Source: Posidoniimonas corsicana
Lineage (GTDB): Bacteria > Planctomycetota > Planctomycetia > Pirellulales > Lacipirellulaceae
DNA: 64,000 bases
NCBI RefSeq assembly: GCF_007859765.1
Contig: NZ_SIHJ01000003.1
Coordinates: forward strand, 62,001 to 126,000
Reading direction: 5' to 3'
Shown one piece after another: positions 1 to 9,288 of this stretch (its first letter is position 1; every line of letters begins with the position of its first letter). The notes beneath the pieces were generated by a model. It was given only the letters and a program-made list of their open reading frames with translations, had not been told where the DNA came from and did not search any database. Made by a program: the position numbers and the translations under genes.

Positions 1-86
1 GGGTAGTGCACCACCTGCACGAACCAGATCACGCCGACCATGATCAGCGTCGACGCGAGCTGGAGCACGAACAGGGTGATGGCCAT
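1..86 (-). CDS. Partial small membrane protein, function unknown
   Basis: Only the first 28 or so codons are present; the gene runs off the left edge. Starting at the ATG at 86 the translation begins MAITLFVLQLASTLIMVGVI and continues with an aromatic WFVQVVHYP stretch, so the N-terminus is a hydrophobic transmembrane helix. This opening resembles small multi-pass membrane proteins of unknown function found widely in bacteria, but a fragment of this length cannot be assigned. The downstream neighbour on the same strand side is a dehydrogenase gene upstream in transcription order (165-977). Confidence 0.45.
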   Translation of the reverse strand, partial: MAITLFVLQLASTLIMVGVIWFVQVVHY

Positions 87-164
87 CGGCGGGGCGTCGC
101 TAGGGCAGGGGGGTCCTCACACGTCATAGCGGTCGGCGCCGCGATGACCAGCCCGCGCCCGATG

Positions 165-977
<813 letters not shown>

Positions 978-1206
978 AGATGAATGCTCCGTGTCGAATG
1001 TGCGAACGAGAACGTTAGGGACGAGGCAGACGCCAAACCGAGCCCGTATTCTGCTACGCTGGGTAGATGGGGTCGACCCCTTTTGCGCGATTCGGCGTCC
1101 GGCGATCAACCAAGGGCGTGACGAACAACCTTTTATTTAGGAATCCAGCCGACATCGACGCGCACGCCCCGCCGGCGCGCGCCGAGACGCGGTTCCGCGC
1201 CGCCAC

Positions 1207-2271
1207 GTGCCCACCCTCTCCCTGGACAACCTGAGCAAGACCTACCGCGGGGGCGTCGAGGCCCTGCGCGGCGTCACACTCCAGGCGCCCGACGGCCGGT
1301 ATGTCGTGCTGGTCGGCCCCAGCGGCTCGGGCAAGAGCACGCTGCTGCGGCTGGTGGCCGGGCTCGAGCGCCCCACCACAGGCGGGGTGCTGCTCGACGG
1401 CCAGTCGATCGACCGCCTGCCGCCCCACCGCCGCGACGTGGCGATGGTGTTCCAGCAGCCGACGCTCTACCCCTACCTGACCGTCCGCCAGAACCTGGGC
1501 CACGGCCTCAAGCGGCTCGGCCTGGACCGCGCCGCCATCGGCACGCGCGTCGGGCACGCGGCCGCCATGCTGGGCGTAGTGCCGCTGCTGGATCGCCGGC
1601 CCCAGCAGCTCTCCGGCGGCGAGGCCCAGCGGGTCGCGCTCGGCCGGGCGCTCGCCCGCCGGCCCGGCGTGCTGCTGCTGGACGAGCCGCTCTCGAGCCT
1701 CGACGCCGCGCTCCGCACGCAGCTCCGCGGCGAACTCCGCAAGCTCCACGGCCAGCTCGGCGCGACCACGCTGCACGTCACGCACGACCAGGCCGAGGCG
1801 CTCTCGCTCGCCGAGCTGCTGGTGGTTGTGCACGAGGGCCGCATGCTGCAGAGCGGCCCGCCGATGAACCTCTACCACCGCCCCGCCAACCAGTTTGTCG
1901 CCGGCTTCCTCGGCAACCCGGGCATGAACCTGTGGCCCGGCCGGATCGAGGGCGGGCGCTTCGCCGCGGACAACGCCCCGCTGACCGCGCACGCGGCCGC
2001 CGATCACAGCGGCGCGGCCACGCTGGGCGTGCGGCCGGAGCGGCTGCGGCTGAACGAACCCGCCGGCGCGCCGCTCGGCGCCGGGCAGGTGACCGCCCTC
2101 GAGCCGCTCGGGCCCGACGCGCTGGCGCACGTCAGCATTGGCGCGCTGGCGGCCGTGGCCCGCGTGCCGCTGCCCTGCCGCCTGACGCCGGGCGAGGAGG
2201 TTTCGCTCACCGCGGACGCCGAGGACCTCCACTGGTTCGAGCCCGGCGCCGCAGGCGCACGGATCGAGTAG
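1207..2271 (+). CDS. ABC transporter ATP-binding protein, sugar-importer (MalK/UgpC) type
   Basis: A 354-residue ATPase with a GTG start. Walker A is GPSGSGKST, the Q-loop follows in MVFQQPTLYPY, the ABC signature is LSGGEAQRVALGRAL, Walker B is LLLDEPLSSLD, and the switch histidine lies in VTHDQAEAL. After about residue 235 there is a C-terminal TOBE-like regulatory domain with the GVRPERLRL motif typical of carbohydrate-import ATPases (CUT1). No permease or binding protein lies next to it in the window, so it is an orphan ATPase that may energise a distant transporter. The divergent SDR could link it to sugar acid use, but this is speculative. Confidence 0.88.
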   Translation: MPTLSLDNLSKTYRGGVEALRGVTLQAPDGRYVVLVGPSGSGKSTLLRLVAGLERPTTGGVLLDGQSIDRLPPHRRDVAMVFQQPTLYPYLTVRQNLGHGLKRLGLDRAAIGTRVGHAAAMLGVVPLLDRRPQQLSGGEAQRVALGRALARRPGVLLLDEPLSSLDAALRTQLRGELRKLHGQLGATTLHVTHDQAEALSLAELLVVVHEGRMLQSGPPMNLYHRPANQFVAGFLGNPGMNLWPGRIEGGRFAADNAPLTAHAAADHSGAATLGVRPERLRLNEPAGAPLGAGQVTALEPLGPDALAHVSIGALAAVARVPLPCRLTPGEEVSLTADAEDLHWFEPGAAGARIE

Positions 2272-2292
2272 CAGGCGCCGGCGAGACGGCCG

Positions 2293-2322
2293 CATTGGCG
2301 GCGCCCCGACCGACCGCTTAGA
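2293..2322 (+). promoter_or_regulatory. Candidate sigma70-type promoter
   Basis: TTGGCG at 2293-2298 and TAGAAT at 2317-2322 are separated by 18 nt, about 50 nt ahead of the ATG at 2372. The -35 matches only in part; the assignment is by pattern alone. Confidence 0.35.
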
Positions 2323-2371
2323 ATGGCCGCGTTGCCGCCCCCTCCCCGGGCCTTCCTCTGGAGCACTAGTC

Positions 2372-2614
2372 ATGGCGTGGTTGTTTGAGCGTACCGTTGA
2401 GCTGGCGGCCTGGACGGCGATGTTCGCCGCGTGGTGCGCCGCCGGGATGATGGTCTACTGGCTGGCCTGCTGGGTCGCCACGCTGCAGACCGGGGCCGAC
2501 CACAACCTGCTGAGCAACGCCGGCCACTACGCGGCGGTATTTGTCGGCTTCGCCGTGGCGCTCGGCGCGCTGGCGTGCGTGGACCGCTTCCTGTTCGACG
2601 CCGACGAGGCGTAG
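2372..2614 (+). CDS. Small two-helix membrane protein, unknown function
   Basis: An 80-residue protein with two strongly hydrophobic segments (about residues 8-36 and 50-70), the first rich in Trp, Ala and Met, and a short acidic C-terminus (DADEA). It lies 58 nt upstream of the DUF3124 gene on the same strand, and both are membrane-anchored, so they may be co-transcribed. I do not recognise the family. The frame, spacing and codon bias fit a real gene and no other frame here looks better. Confidence 0.6.
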   Translation: MAWLFERTVELAAWTAMFAAWCAAGMMVYWLACWVATLQTGADHNLLSNAGHYAAVFVGFAVALGALACVDRFLFDADEA

Positions 2615-2672
2615 CGCCCCGCAAGCTACACTTGGGCGCCGCCCGTACCCGCCCCCCGCCGAGACCTCCCCC

Positions 2673-3329
2673 ATGGCCCAACTCACCGAAAAAGACGCCG
2701 AAGACTTCATGCGGCGGTTCAAGCTGCTGATCATCGGCGGCGGCGTGCTGCTGGCCGCGGTGCTGCTGGGCGGCCTGCTGTACATGGACTCGCGGCTCGA
2801 GGCGGTCCGCGACGCGCTCCGCTTCCGCCAGCCGTCCGCGGTCGGCGAGGGCCCCGGCGACGCGATCACCATCGAGGCCAACCACACCACACTCAACGCG
2901 GCCGCCGGCCAGACGCTGTACGCGCCGGCGTACTCGCACGTCTACCACCAGGACGGCCGCTCGTACCTGCTGACCGTCACGCTCAGCGTCCGCAACACCG
3001 ACCCGGACGGCCAGATCGTAGTGACCTCCGCCCGCTACTACGACACCGATGGCAAGCTGCTGAAGAACCACCTGGAGAAGCCGCTGCGGCTCGGCCCGCT
3101 GGCCACCGCCGAGTTCCTCGTCGAACGCGACGACAAGTCTGGCGGCAGCGGCGCCAACTTCCTGGTGGAGTGGGTCGCCGAGCAGCCGGTCAGCCCCCCC
3201 ATGGTCCAGACCGTGATGATCGACACCCGCGGCCAGCAGGGCATCTCGTTCGCCTGCGACGCGCGGGTGATCAAGGAGGTCACCCCCAACGCCGACGGCG
3301 CCACCACCGACGCCCCGCCGCAGGGCTGA
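2673..3329 (+). CDS. Membrane-anchored DUF3124 domain protein
   Basis: 218 residues from the ATG at 2673. An N-terminal transmembrane segment (about residues 16-38) follows a short cytoplasmic leader. The remainder matches the DUF3124 pattern: YAPAYSHVY, a YLLTVTLSVRNTDP strand, SARYYDTDGKL, a PLRLGPLATAEFLVE segment, and the conserved GGSGANFLVEW and QGISF motifs. The domain is periplasmic or otherwise extracytoplasmic and its biochemical role is unknown. The frame is open further upstream, but that part has shadow-like composition and the ATG marks the start of the hydrophobic anchor. A pair of inverted repeats lies downstream. Confidence 0.85.
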   Translation: MAQLTEKDAEDFMRRFKLLIIGGGVLLAAVLLGGLLYMDSRLEAVRDALRFRQPSAVGEGPGDAITIEANHTTLNAAAGQTLYAPAYSHVYHQDGRSYLLTVTLSVRNTDPDGQIVVTSARYYDTDGKLLKNHLEKPLRLGPLATAEFLVERDDKSGGSGANFLVEWVAEQPVSPPMVQTVMIDTRGQQGISFACDARVIKEVTPNADGATTDAPPQG

Positions 3330-3375
3330 CCGCCGGCGCAACCAACACCCATTCGCACAGGTTGTGGGCGGCGCA

Positions 3376-3418
3376 ACTTTTGTCCCTTTTGGCGCTATCG
3401 ATCCTTAGGGACAAAAGT
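3376..3418. repeat. Inverted repeat, ACTTTTGTCCCT arms
   Basis: ACTTTTGTCCCT at 3376-3387 is perfectly complementary to 3407-3418 with a 19-nt loop. It sits in the 380-nt gene-free stretch 3330-3709, about 80 nt from a second copy with the same arm core. There is no T-tract that would make it an ordinary terminator. The rest of the gap shows nothing I can name. Confidence 0.75.
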
Positions 3419-3498
3419 CGGGCCACTCCGCGAGCCCTGAAGAGCGTTATGAGCTTGTATAGCAGTCTCTTGAGCCCCCCCTTCCGTTTGGGGCCGGC

Positions 3499-3537
3499 GA
3501 CTTTTGTCCCCTGTGGCGCGCAATAGGGACAAAAGTC
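3499..3537. repeat. Inverted repeat, GACTTTTGTCCC arms
   Basis: GACTTTTGTCCC at 3499-3510 pairs perfectly with GGGACAAAAGTC at 3526-3537 across a 15-nt loop. It shares the arm core with the repeat at 3376-3418, and a related palindrome lies at 34840-34892. This marks a dispersed palindromic family. Confidence 0.75.
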
Positions 3538-3709
3538 TTCGGCAGATCCGAACGCGGCAACGTCTCTATGACTGCTAGGACACGTTGAGGCCAACAGCCA
3601 GCAGCCTTGTGCTATCGAGGTGCGTGCCTTGAGCGCAACCCCCATTAGACCGCGCTAGGTGGCCGGTTTCAGTAAGTAAATGGGGGATCAATCGACGCGA
3701 AAAACGCCG

Positions 3710-6058
3710 TTAGGGCTGCCCGGCCTGGAACGCGTCGAGCGTTTCGGCGGCGATGCTACGCAGATTCGCAGCCTGGCTCCTCTCCCGCGAATGCTGCTGG
3801 AAGGCCGAGTCGGGTTGGTCGTCGATGCCGGGGCGGTAGTTCTCGGGAAGTCCGGCCGGCCACGGCGGGAGGGGCGCCCCGCTCAACTCCGCGACCTCAT
3901 CAGCCACCGGCGCGGCGGCCGGCCCTAGCCTCCCCAGCAGCCGCAACGCGTAGTGTTGAGAATCGTAGTCGCCGGTACGGGCCTCGTTGACGAGGAGGTC
4001 AAGGAACCCAGGCAGCTTGGTCGACTGCCGCGTAGCCTCAGCGTCGACACTCAAGGCCGCGCCCAGCGCCCGCACCCGGACCCCTCGTGTCAGCGCCTCG
4101 TCCGCGGCCATCGCCAAGAGGTGCGGGCCGAACCGCGCGGCCTTCTTGCCATCCCTGACGTTCCGCAGGGCCTCGGCCGCCTCTCGCCTAACCCGTTCGT
4201 CGCCTTGCAGGTAGCGTTCAAGCAGCAGGTCCCCCGCTCGATCGGAGTAGCGCGACGCCTGCTTAGCAATCTGCCGATGCGCGGACCGACGCACCACGCC
4301 GTTCGGATCGTCGAGGAGCTTCTCGAACTCCTGTAACGTCGCCGGGTTGCTCCCTAGATCGTTGAAAACGCTCTCGTAGCTCCGCTGCCCTGACTCCCCA
4401 GCCGTGGCGAGGCGTTCTCTCAACGCCGGGACGACAGCCGCTCCGTACCCGACCAGGGCGCCCGCGGCCGTGGAAGGCAGCATCTGCCAGTAATAGCTCT
4501 CCCTTCGGCGTCGCTCCGCCTGCTGCGGACTCTCTGGGCCGGTGGCCGGCGCCGCCGCTGGCGCCGGCGTTCCGAGTACATCCAGCAGCGCGTCCCGCGC
4601 TTCGTCGGAATGAAAAAGGGGGTTTGCGAGCGCTCGGGCCGCCCGCTCCCGAGCCAGACTCTCAGGATCGTTCCGCAGCATGTCGACAAGGCGAGCCTCA
4701 ATCCTCTCACTGCTGAACGTAGCGGCCGCCAGCCTCCTCGCGGTTCTCGCGCGTATCGATGGACTCTCATCCTGGAGCAGTGCGACTAGCTGCGGCTCGG
4801 CGTCCTGGCCGAGGATGACCAACGCCGTCATCATCATGCCTGAATCCACGAACGGGGCGTGCTTGTGGACGCCCCGCACCAGCGCGTCCGCCGCGCGGAC
4901 GCGGGATGCAACCGGGAGCTGCTCGACACGGCGCGGCCCCATGCGAGTTAATGTAACCAGCGCTCCAAAGACCTGATCCTCATCCCCCAGCAGGGCGTCG
5001 AGCCCGGGGACCGCTGCCGCCGCCCGCGGACCGAGCGCGGCCAGCAGCTCTCCGAACGCGAGCAGCGGCGTTCCCCCGTCTATCTTCTCGAGCAGCGCGG
5101 GCATGACGGCATCGCCGCGTCCTACAAGCAGCCGCTGCGCTATCGTCTGGGCGTCCCGGTGGCCGTGGAGGAACCGGACCAGCAGCTCGCTGGTGGGGAT
5201 GCTCGGGTCGTCCTCGATGTTGGTGGGGCGGGGCTCCTCGCCGCCGGCTTGCTCGACGAGCCACACGTAGGCGTCGACGGCGTAATTGATCGAGGCGGCC
5301 CGAACCGGCGTCACGCTCGACTGGTTGGCGAGGTCGGACCGAGCCCCGGCCGCTGCCAGCAGCTTGACAACCTCCAGATGCTGGTCGCCGCCCACGGCAC
5401 GGTGCAGCGGCGTGTCCCCTTCTCGGTCGCCTCGGTTGGGGTCGGCGCCCGCTTCCAGCAGCACGTGGACAACCTCGGGGCCTCCCTGGACGGCCGCGGC
5501 GTGCAGCGGCCATTCGACCTCTGGGTCGGGATCGGCGCCTTCGCGCAGCAGGTACCGGACCAGCTCGGCGTGCCCCCCTTGGGCCGCCGAAGCGATCCCC
5601 GCACTGGGGTCGACGCCGGCGGCGACAAGCAGCTCCGCATTCTCAGAGATCCCCTGCCAGCAGGCGCACCGCAGCGCCTCCGGGTCGGCCTCCGCCCCGC
5701 TGGCCAGCAGCAGCTTCACGACCGCCGCACTGGCGCCCTCGGGATACCTGACCCCCGCGGCCTCTGCGAGCACCGACGGCTGCTTGGCGTGCCGGGCATT
5801 AACGTCAGCGCCCGCATTGATCAGCAGTTCGGCTATCGCCAGGCGCCCGCCCCGGGCCGCCGACTGGAGCGGGGTGTGTCCGTACTTGTCCGCAGCATTG
5901 GGGTCGGCCCCCGCGGAGATTAGCTCGCTGACCTTCTCGACATCGTCCAGGCCAGCCGCGTAGCGAAGATCATCCGAAAGACTTTGTCCGCCTTGGGCGG
6001 AGGCGACGCCTGCGGCAGCAAGTCCACCAATGATGCATAGAACTCGTGCGCCGAACAT
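3710..6058 (-). CDS. Secreted ankyrin-repeat / HEAT-repeat protein
   Basis: A 782-residue protein. It starts with a signal peptide (MFGARVLCIIGGLAAAGVAS, cleavage near AQG). Residues about 30-265 hold ankyrin repeats with the usual GADPN, GHTPLQSAA, GDTPLHRAV and AAAGA signatures. The remainder (about 290-720) is alpha-helical repeats of HEAT type (ALVTLTRMG, PQLVALLQDESPSIRARTAR, VVPALRERL, RREAAEALRNV). It should be an extracytoplasmic protein-interaction scaffold; no enzymatic motif is visible. A strong AAGGAGG Shine-Dalgarno lies about 10 nt ahead of the ATG. It starts 27 nt after the stop of the SGNH hydrolase gene, so the two probably form an operon. Confidence 0.85.
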   Translation of the reverse strand: MFGARVLCIIGGLAAAGVASAQGGQSLSDDLRYAAGLDDVEKVSELISAGADPNAADKYGHTPLQSAARGGRLAIAELLINAGADVNARHAKQPSVLAEAAGVRYPEGASAAVVKLLLASGAEADPEALRCACWQGISENAELLVAAGVDPSAGIASAAQGGHAELVRYLLREGADPDPEVEWPLHAAAVQGGPEVVHVLLEAGADPNRGDREGDTPLHRAVGGDQHLEVVKLLAAAGARSDLANQSSVTPVRAASINYAVDAYVWLVEQAGGEEPRPTNIEDDPSIPTSELLVRFLHGHRDAQTIAQRLLVGRGDAVMPALLEKIDGGTPLLAFGELLAALGPRAAAAVPGLDALLGDEDQVFGALVTLTRMGPRRVEQLPVASRVRAADALVRGVHKHAPFVDSGMMMTALVILGQDAEPQLVALLQDESPSIRARTARRLAAATFSSERIEARLVDMLRNDPESLARERAARALANPLFHSDEARDALLDVLGTPAPAAAPATGPESPQQAERRRRESYYWQMLPSTAAGALVGYGAAVVPALRERLATAGESGQRSYESVFNDLGSNPATLQEFEKLLDDPNGVVRRSAHRQIAKQASRYSDRAGDLLLERYLQGDERVRREAAEALRNVRDGKKAARFGPHLLAMAADEALTRGVRVRALGAALSVDAEATRQSTKLPGFLDLLVNEARTGDYDSQHYALRLLGRLGPAAAPVADEVAELSGAPLPPWPAGLPENYRPGIDDQPDSAFQQHSRERSQAANLRSIAAETLDAFQAGQP

Positions 6059-6085
6059 ATATCTGTGCCTCCTTGCTGGACGTTG

Positions 6086-7165
6086 CTATCCGTGGCTAAC
6101 CAACAGGCGACGGCCTCGACGCTGACGCCGCCGCGCCGCCGCGATCGCCAGCAGCCCGGCGCCGAGCGCGCCGGCGGCCGGCTCCGGCGCGGCGGAGGCC
6201 CCGGCGGCTGGGCCGCCCTGGCCAAAGTGGTCGCGCCACACCAGGTAGTCGCCCTGGTTGATTTGGCCGTCGCCGTTGCCGTCGGCGGGCAGGCCGGCGC
6301 CGGTCTGGCCCTCCGAGTCGCGCCACAGCGTGTAGTCGGCGGCGTCGACCACACCGTCCGCGTTGTAGTCGCCCGGCAGCGTCTGGCTGCTCTCCAGGAA
6401 CGCCTGGATGCCGCCCAGGAACGCGTCGGCGATCTTGGCGGCGCCGGTCGCGTTGGGGTGGTAGAGGTCGCTCATGTCCGCGGGCGTGACGTAGCTCGCG
6501 ACGTCCACAAAGCTGACCGACTCGCCCAGCTGCTGGTGCTCGGCGACCAGGCCCGGCAGCGCGGCGTTGAGCGCGTCGGTCGGCGCCTGCTTGCCGCTCT
6601 GGCGGTTGGGGATAAGGCTGCCGAGGATCAGGTGCGCGTCCGGCGCCAGGCCGTCGTCCGGGCTGACGATGCGCGTGATCAGGTCGCCGATCCGGTCGGG
6701 CGCCTGAGCGAGCTGCAGGTTGTCGATGACGTCGTTGGTGCCGATCATCAGCAGCACGATGTCCGGGTCGATCGGCGTGCGGCTGGGGGCGAGCCACGTG
6801 GCGATGTTTTCCGCCAGGCCGTTGCGCGTCGGCGAGATCGTGCCGTCGACCACCCACCCGGAGTGGCCCGAGTGGCGCTGCTGCCCCGCGGCGGTTAGCG
6901 ACGCGGTCGGGTTGTTCTGGTGGTCGCCAACGAACAGCGTGTCGATGCCGGCCTGCTGCAGCTTCGTGTAGAGCGGCGCCCGGTAGCCGCCCGGCAGCGC
7001 GAAGCCGTCGGTGACCGAATCGCCGAGCGGCATGACCCGCAGCGTCTGGGCCACCGCCGCGCGCGGCGGGGTGGCCAGCCAACCGCCTAGCAGCATCGCC
7101 GCCACCAACAATCGTGAACCGACCGTAAGGCGCGTGCGCAGAGTTGCCGCTGTCGTTTGACGCAT
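6086..7165 (-). CDS. Secreted SGNH/GDSL hydrolase with dockerin-like repeat and PEP-CTERM tail
   Basis: 359 residues from the ATG at 7165. After a signal peptide ending near AVAQ, the SGNH blocks follow in order: block I MPLGDSVTDG with the nucleophile Ser, the GGYR region, block III IGTNDVID, and block V DLYHPNATG carrying the catalytic Asp/His. A dockerin-like pair of calcium loops follows (GDYNADGVVDAADYTLWRD, then DGNGDGQINQGDYLVWRD). The C-terminus is APEPAAGALGAGLLAIAAA plus an Arg-rich cluster, as in PEP-CTERM sorting signals. It is probably an esterase or carbohydrate deacetylase displayed through exosortase-type sorting; no exosortase gene lies in the window. First gene of an operon with the ankyrin protein. 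Confidence 0.85.
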   Translation of the reverse strand: MRQTTAATLRTRLTVGSRLLVAAMLLGGWLATPPRAAVAQTLRVMPLGDSVTDGFALPGGYRAPLYTKLQQAGIDTLFVGDHQNNPTASLTAAGQQRHSGHSGWVVDGTISPTRNGLAENIATWLAPSRTPIDPDIVLLMIGTNDVIDNLQLAQAPDRIGDLITRIVSPDDGLAPDAHLILGSLIPNRQSGKQAPTDALNAALPGLVAEHQQLGESVSFVDVASYVTPADMSDLYHPNATGAAKIADAFLGGIQAFLESSQTLPGDYNADGVVDAADYTLWRDSEGQTGAGLPADGNGDGQINQGDYLVWRDHFGQGGPAAGASAAPEPAAGALGAGLLAIAAARRRQRRGRRLLVSHG

Positions 7166-7352
7166 GGCCTGTTCCAAGTCGCGTGACGAGAGCCGCCGCC
7201 GGCGCGAGCCGAGCGCGGCGTGGGTGCGCTGAACAGCATCGGGTCAGCGCAGGACCGCCTTGCAGGTCATTATGGCCACCGGGCCGCCGGCAGCAAGCTG
7301 AGGGGCGGACGCCGCGGGCGGCGTGTGCCACCGCGCGTCGCGCCCGCTCCGC

Positions 7353-7358
7353 TACAAT
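7353..7358 (+). promoter_or_regulatory. -10-like hexamer just upstream of the ribokinase ATG
   Basis: TACAAT ends 7 nt before the ATG at 7366. If used as a -10 element, transcription would start at or near the start codon, giving a leaderless mRNA. No good -35 is visible. Confidence 0.35.
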
Positions 7359-7365
7359 CTTCCCC

Positions 7366-8292
7366 ATGGACCGACCGCGCATTCTCGTCATCGGCAGCTC
7401 CAACACCGACCTCACCGTCCGGCTGCCGCGGCTCCCCTCGCCCGGCGAGACCGTGCTCGGCGGGCAGCTCATGACCGCCGCCGGCGGCAAGGGCGCCAAC
7501 CAGGCGGTGGCCGCCGCGCGGGCGGGCGGCGAGGTGACATTCCTGGGCCGCGTCGGGCGGGACGCCTACGGCGCTGCGGCGCTCGACGGACTGCGGGCCG
7601 AGGGGATCGACGTCGGTCGTGTCGTGGTGGATGACGAAGCGCCGTCCGGCGTGGCGCTGATCTTCGTCGGCGCGGAGGGCGAGAACATGATCGCCGTGGC
7701 CGGCGGGGCCAACGAGCGGCTGACGCCCGCCGACCTGGATGCGGCCCGCGGCTGCTTTGCGCAGGCGGACGTGGTGCTCCTGCAGCTAGAGACGCCGCTC
7801 GCCGCCGTCGAGCACGCCGTGCGGCTTGCGGCCGAAGAGGGCGTGCGGGTGATCCTCAACCCCGCGCCGGCCCAGCCGCTGCCCGACGACTTGCTGGCCG
7901 GCGTGGCGGTGCTGACGCCCAACGAGCACGAGCTGGCCCTCCTCTCCGGACGCAAGGTGGCCGACGAGACAGCGCTTGCCGACGCGGCGCGGGCGCTGCG
8001 TGATGGCGGCGCCCGCGCGGTCGTGGTGACGCTGGGCGACCGCGGCGTGTGGCTCGCCAGCGACGATGCCGACTCGCTCGTTCCAACACAGCCGGTCGCC
8101 GCGGTGGACACCGTCGGCGCCGGCGACGCCTTCAACGGGGCGCTCGCGGTGGCCATCAGTGAGGGCCGCCCGCTGGCCGACGCGGTACGCTTCGCCAACG
8201 CCGCGGCGGCGGTGTCCGTCACCCGGCACGGCGCGCAGCCCTCGGCGCCGACGCGGGAGGAGATTGAGCGCCAGCTGGCCGCGTCGGAGTAA
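7366..8292 (+). CDS. rbsK: Ribokinase (PfkB family)
   Basis: A 308-residue PfkB-family sugar kinase. The N-terminal signature has the ribokinase form: VIGSSNTDLTVRLPRLPSPG, then AAGGKGANQAVAAARAGG. The C-terminal ATP/anion-hole signature is VDTVGAGDAFNGALAVA with the catalytic Asp, and the LTPNEHELALLSG segment is typical of ribokinase. It phosphorylates D-ribose to ribose 5-phosphate, feeding the pentose phosphate pathway; a related pentose or nucleoside substrate cannot be excluded. The ATG at 7366 is chosen because the signature begins right after it and the frame upstream is shadow-like. No ribose transporter lies beside it. Confidence 0.9.
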   Translation: MDRPRILVIGSSNTDLTVRLPRLPSPGETVLGGQLMTAAGGKGANQAVAAARAGGEVTFLGRVGRDAYGAAALDGLRAEGIDVGRVVVDDEAPSGVALIFVGAEGENMIAVAGGANERLTPADLDAARGCFAQADVVLLQLETPLAAVEHAVRLAAEEGVRVILNPAPAQPLPDDLLAGVAVLTPNEHELALLSGRKVADETALADAARALRDGGARAVVVTLGDRGVWLASDDADSLVPTQPVAAVDTVGAGDAFNGALAVAISEGRPLADAVRFANAAAAVSVTRHGAQPSAPTREEIERQLAASE

Positions 8293-8390
8293 CCTTGCCG
8301 GTGGAACGTCCCGACACTGGGAAGAACCACCCATGCCGGTTAGTCTCTTGCGCAGCCGACGACTCTCACCCCACCCAGGATTAGCCTCCC

Positions 8391-9203
8391 GTGTCCCCCA
8401 CGCACCTGCTATCGATCTGCCTGCTCGCCTGCGGCGGGGTGGCCGCCGCCGCGGCGCCGCGGCCGCTGCCCAACGCCCACGCCCACAACGACTACGAGCA
8501 CGCCCGCCCGCTGGCCGACGCGCTGGACCACGGGTTCAACAGCGTCGAGGCGGACATCTACCTGGTGGACGGCCAGCTGTTGGTCGCCCACGACCGCGAG
8601 GACTGCCGCCCCGAGCGCACCCTGCGGGCGCTGTACCTGGAGCCGCTCCGCAAGCGGATCGAGGCGAACGGCGGCTCGGTGCACGCCGACACGCCCGACT
8701 TCACGCTGCTGGTCGACTTCAAGTCCGACGGCAAGGCGACCTACGCGGCGCTGCACGAGCAGCTGGCCGAGTACCGAACGATGCTGACGCGGGTGGACAA
8801 TGGCCGGCGTGCTGCCGGCCCCGTGGCGGTCATCGTCAGCGGCAACCGGCCGATCACGATGATGGCGTCGCAGCGTTTGCGCTACGCCGGCGTCGACGGC
8901 CGCATCGACGACTTGTCGGGCCACGCGTCTAGCCACCTGGCGCCGCTGATCAGCGACCACTGGCCCAGCTACTTCAAGTGGACAGGGCAGGGTGAGTTCC
9001 CGGTGGAAGAACGCGCCAAACTGGCGCGGATCGCCGACCAGGCCCACCGGCAGGGCCGCCGCCTGCGTTTCTGGGCCACGCCCGAGAACGAGGCCGTGTG
9101 GCGCGCGCTCCGCACGGCCGGAGTCGACCTGATCGGAACGGACGACCTCGACCGTTTGCAGGCGTTCCTGGCTGCAGACAAGCCTGCCCAGGAAAAACCG
9201 TAG
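8391..9203 (+). CDS. Secreted glycerophosphodiester phosphodiesterase / PLC-like phosphodiesterase
   Basis: 270 residues from a GTG start. A signal peptide (MSPTHLLSICLLACGGVAAA) is followed by HAHNDYEHARPLADALDHG and a VEADIYLVDGQLLVAHD segment. These give the catalytic His, the Glu-x-Asp metal ligands and the second His of the PLC-like TIM-barrel phosphodiesterases. LLVDFKSDG supplies a further metal-site residue, and the barrel ends with RFWATPENE and GVDLIGTDDL. The closest recognised group is the secreted GDPD-like/AIM6-like family. It would hydrolyse phosphodiesters outside the cytoplasm; the exact substrate is unknown. It stands alone between ribokinase and the beta-roll gene. Confidence 0.8.
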   Translation: MSPTHLLSICLLACGGVAAAAAPRPLPNAHAHNDYEHARPLADALDHGFNSVEADIYLVDGQLLVAHDREDCRPERTLRALYLEPLRKRIEANGGSVHADTPDFTLLVDFKSDGKATYAALHEQLAEYRTMLTRVDNGRRAAGPVAVIVSGNRPITMMASQRLRYAGVDGRIDDLSGHASSHLAPLISDHWPSYFKWTGQGEFPVEERAKLARIADQAHRQGRRLRFWATPENEAVWRALRTAGVDLIGTDDLDRLQAFLAADKPAQEKP

Positions 9204-9288
9204 GCGGCGAGTTTGCACGGCGCGTCGCCCCCGGCTAACCTCACGGCAGGGACTCTTCGCGGAAACGCATCTCCTCTCAAGGCGCCAC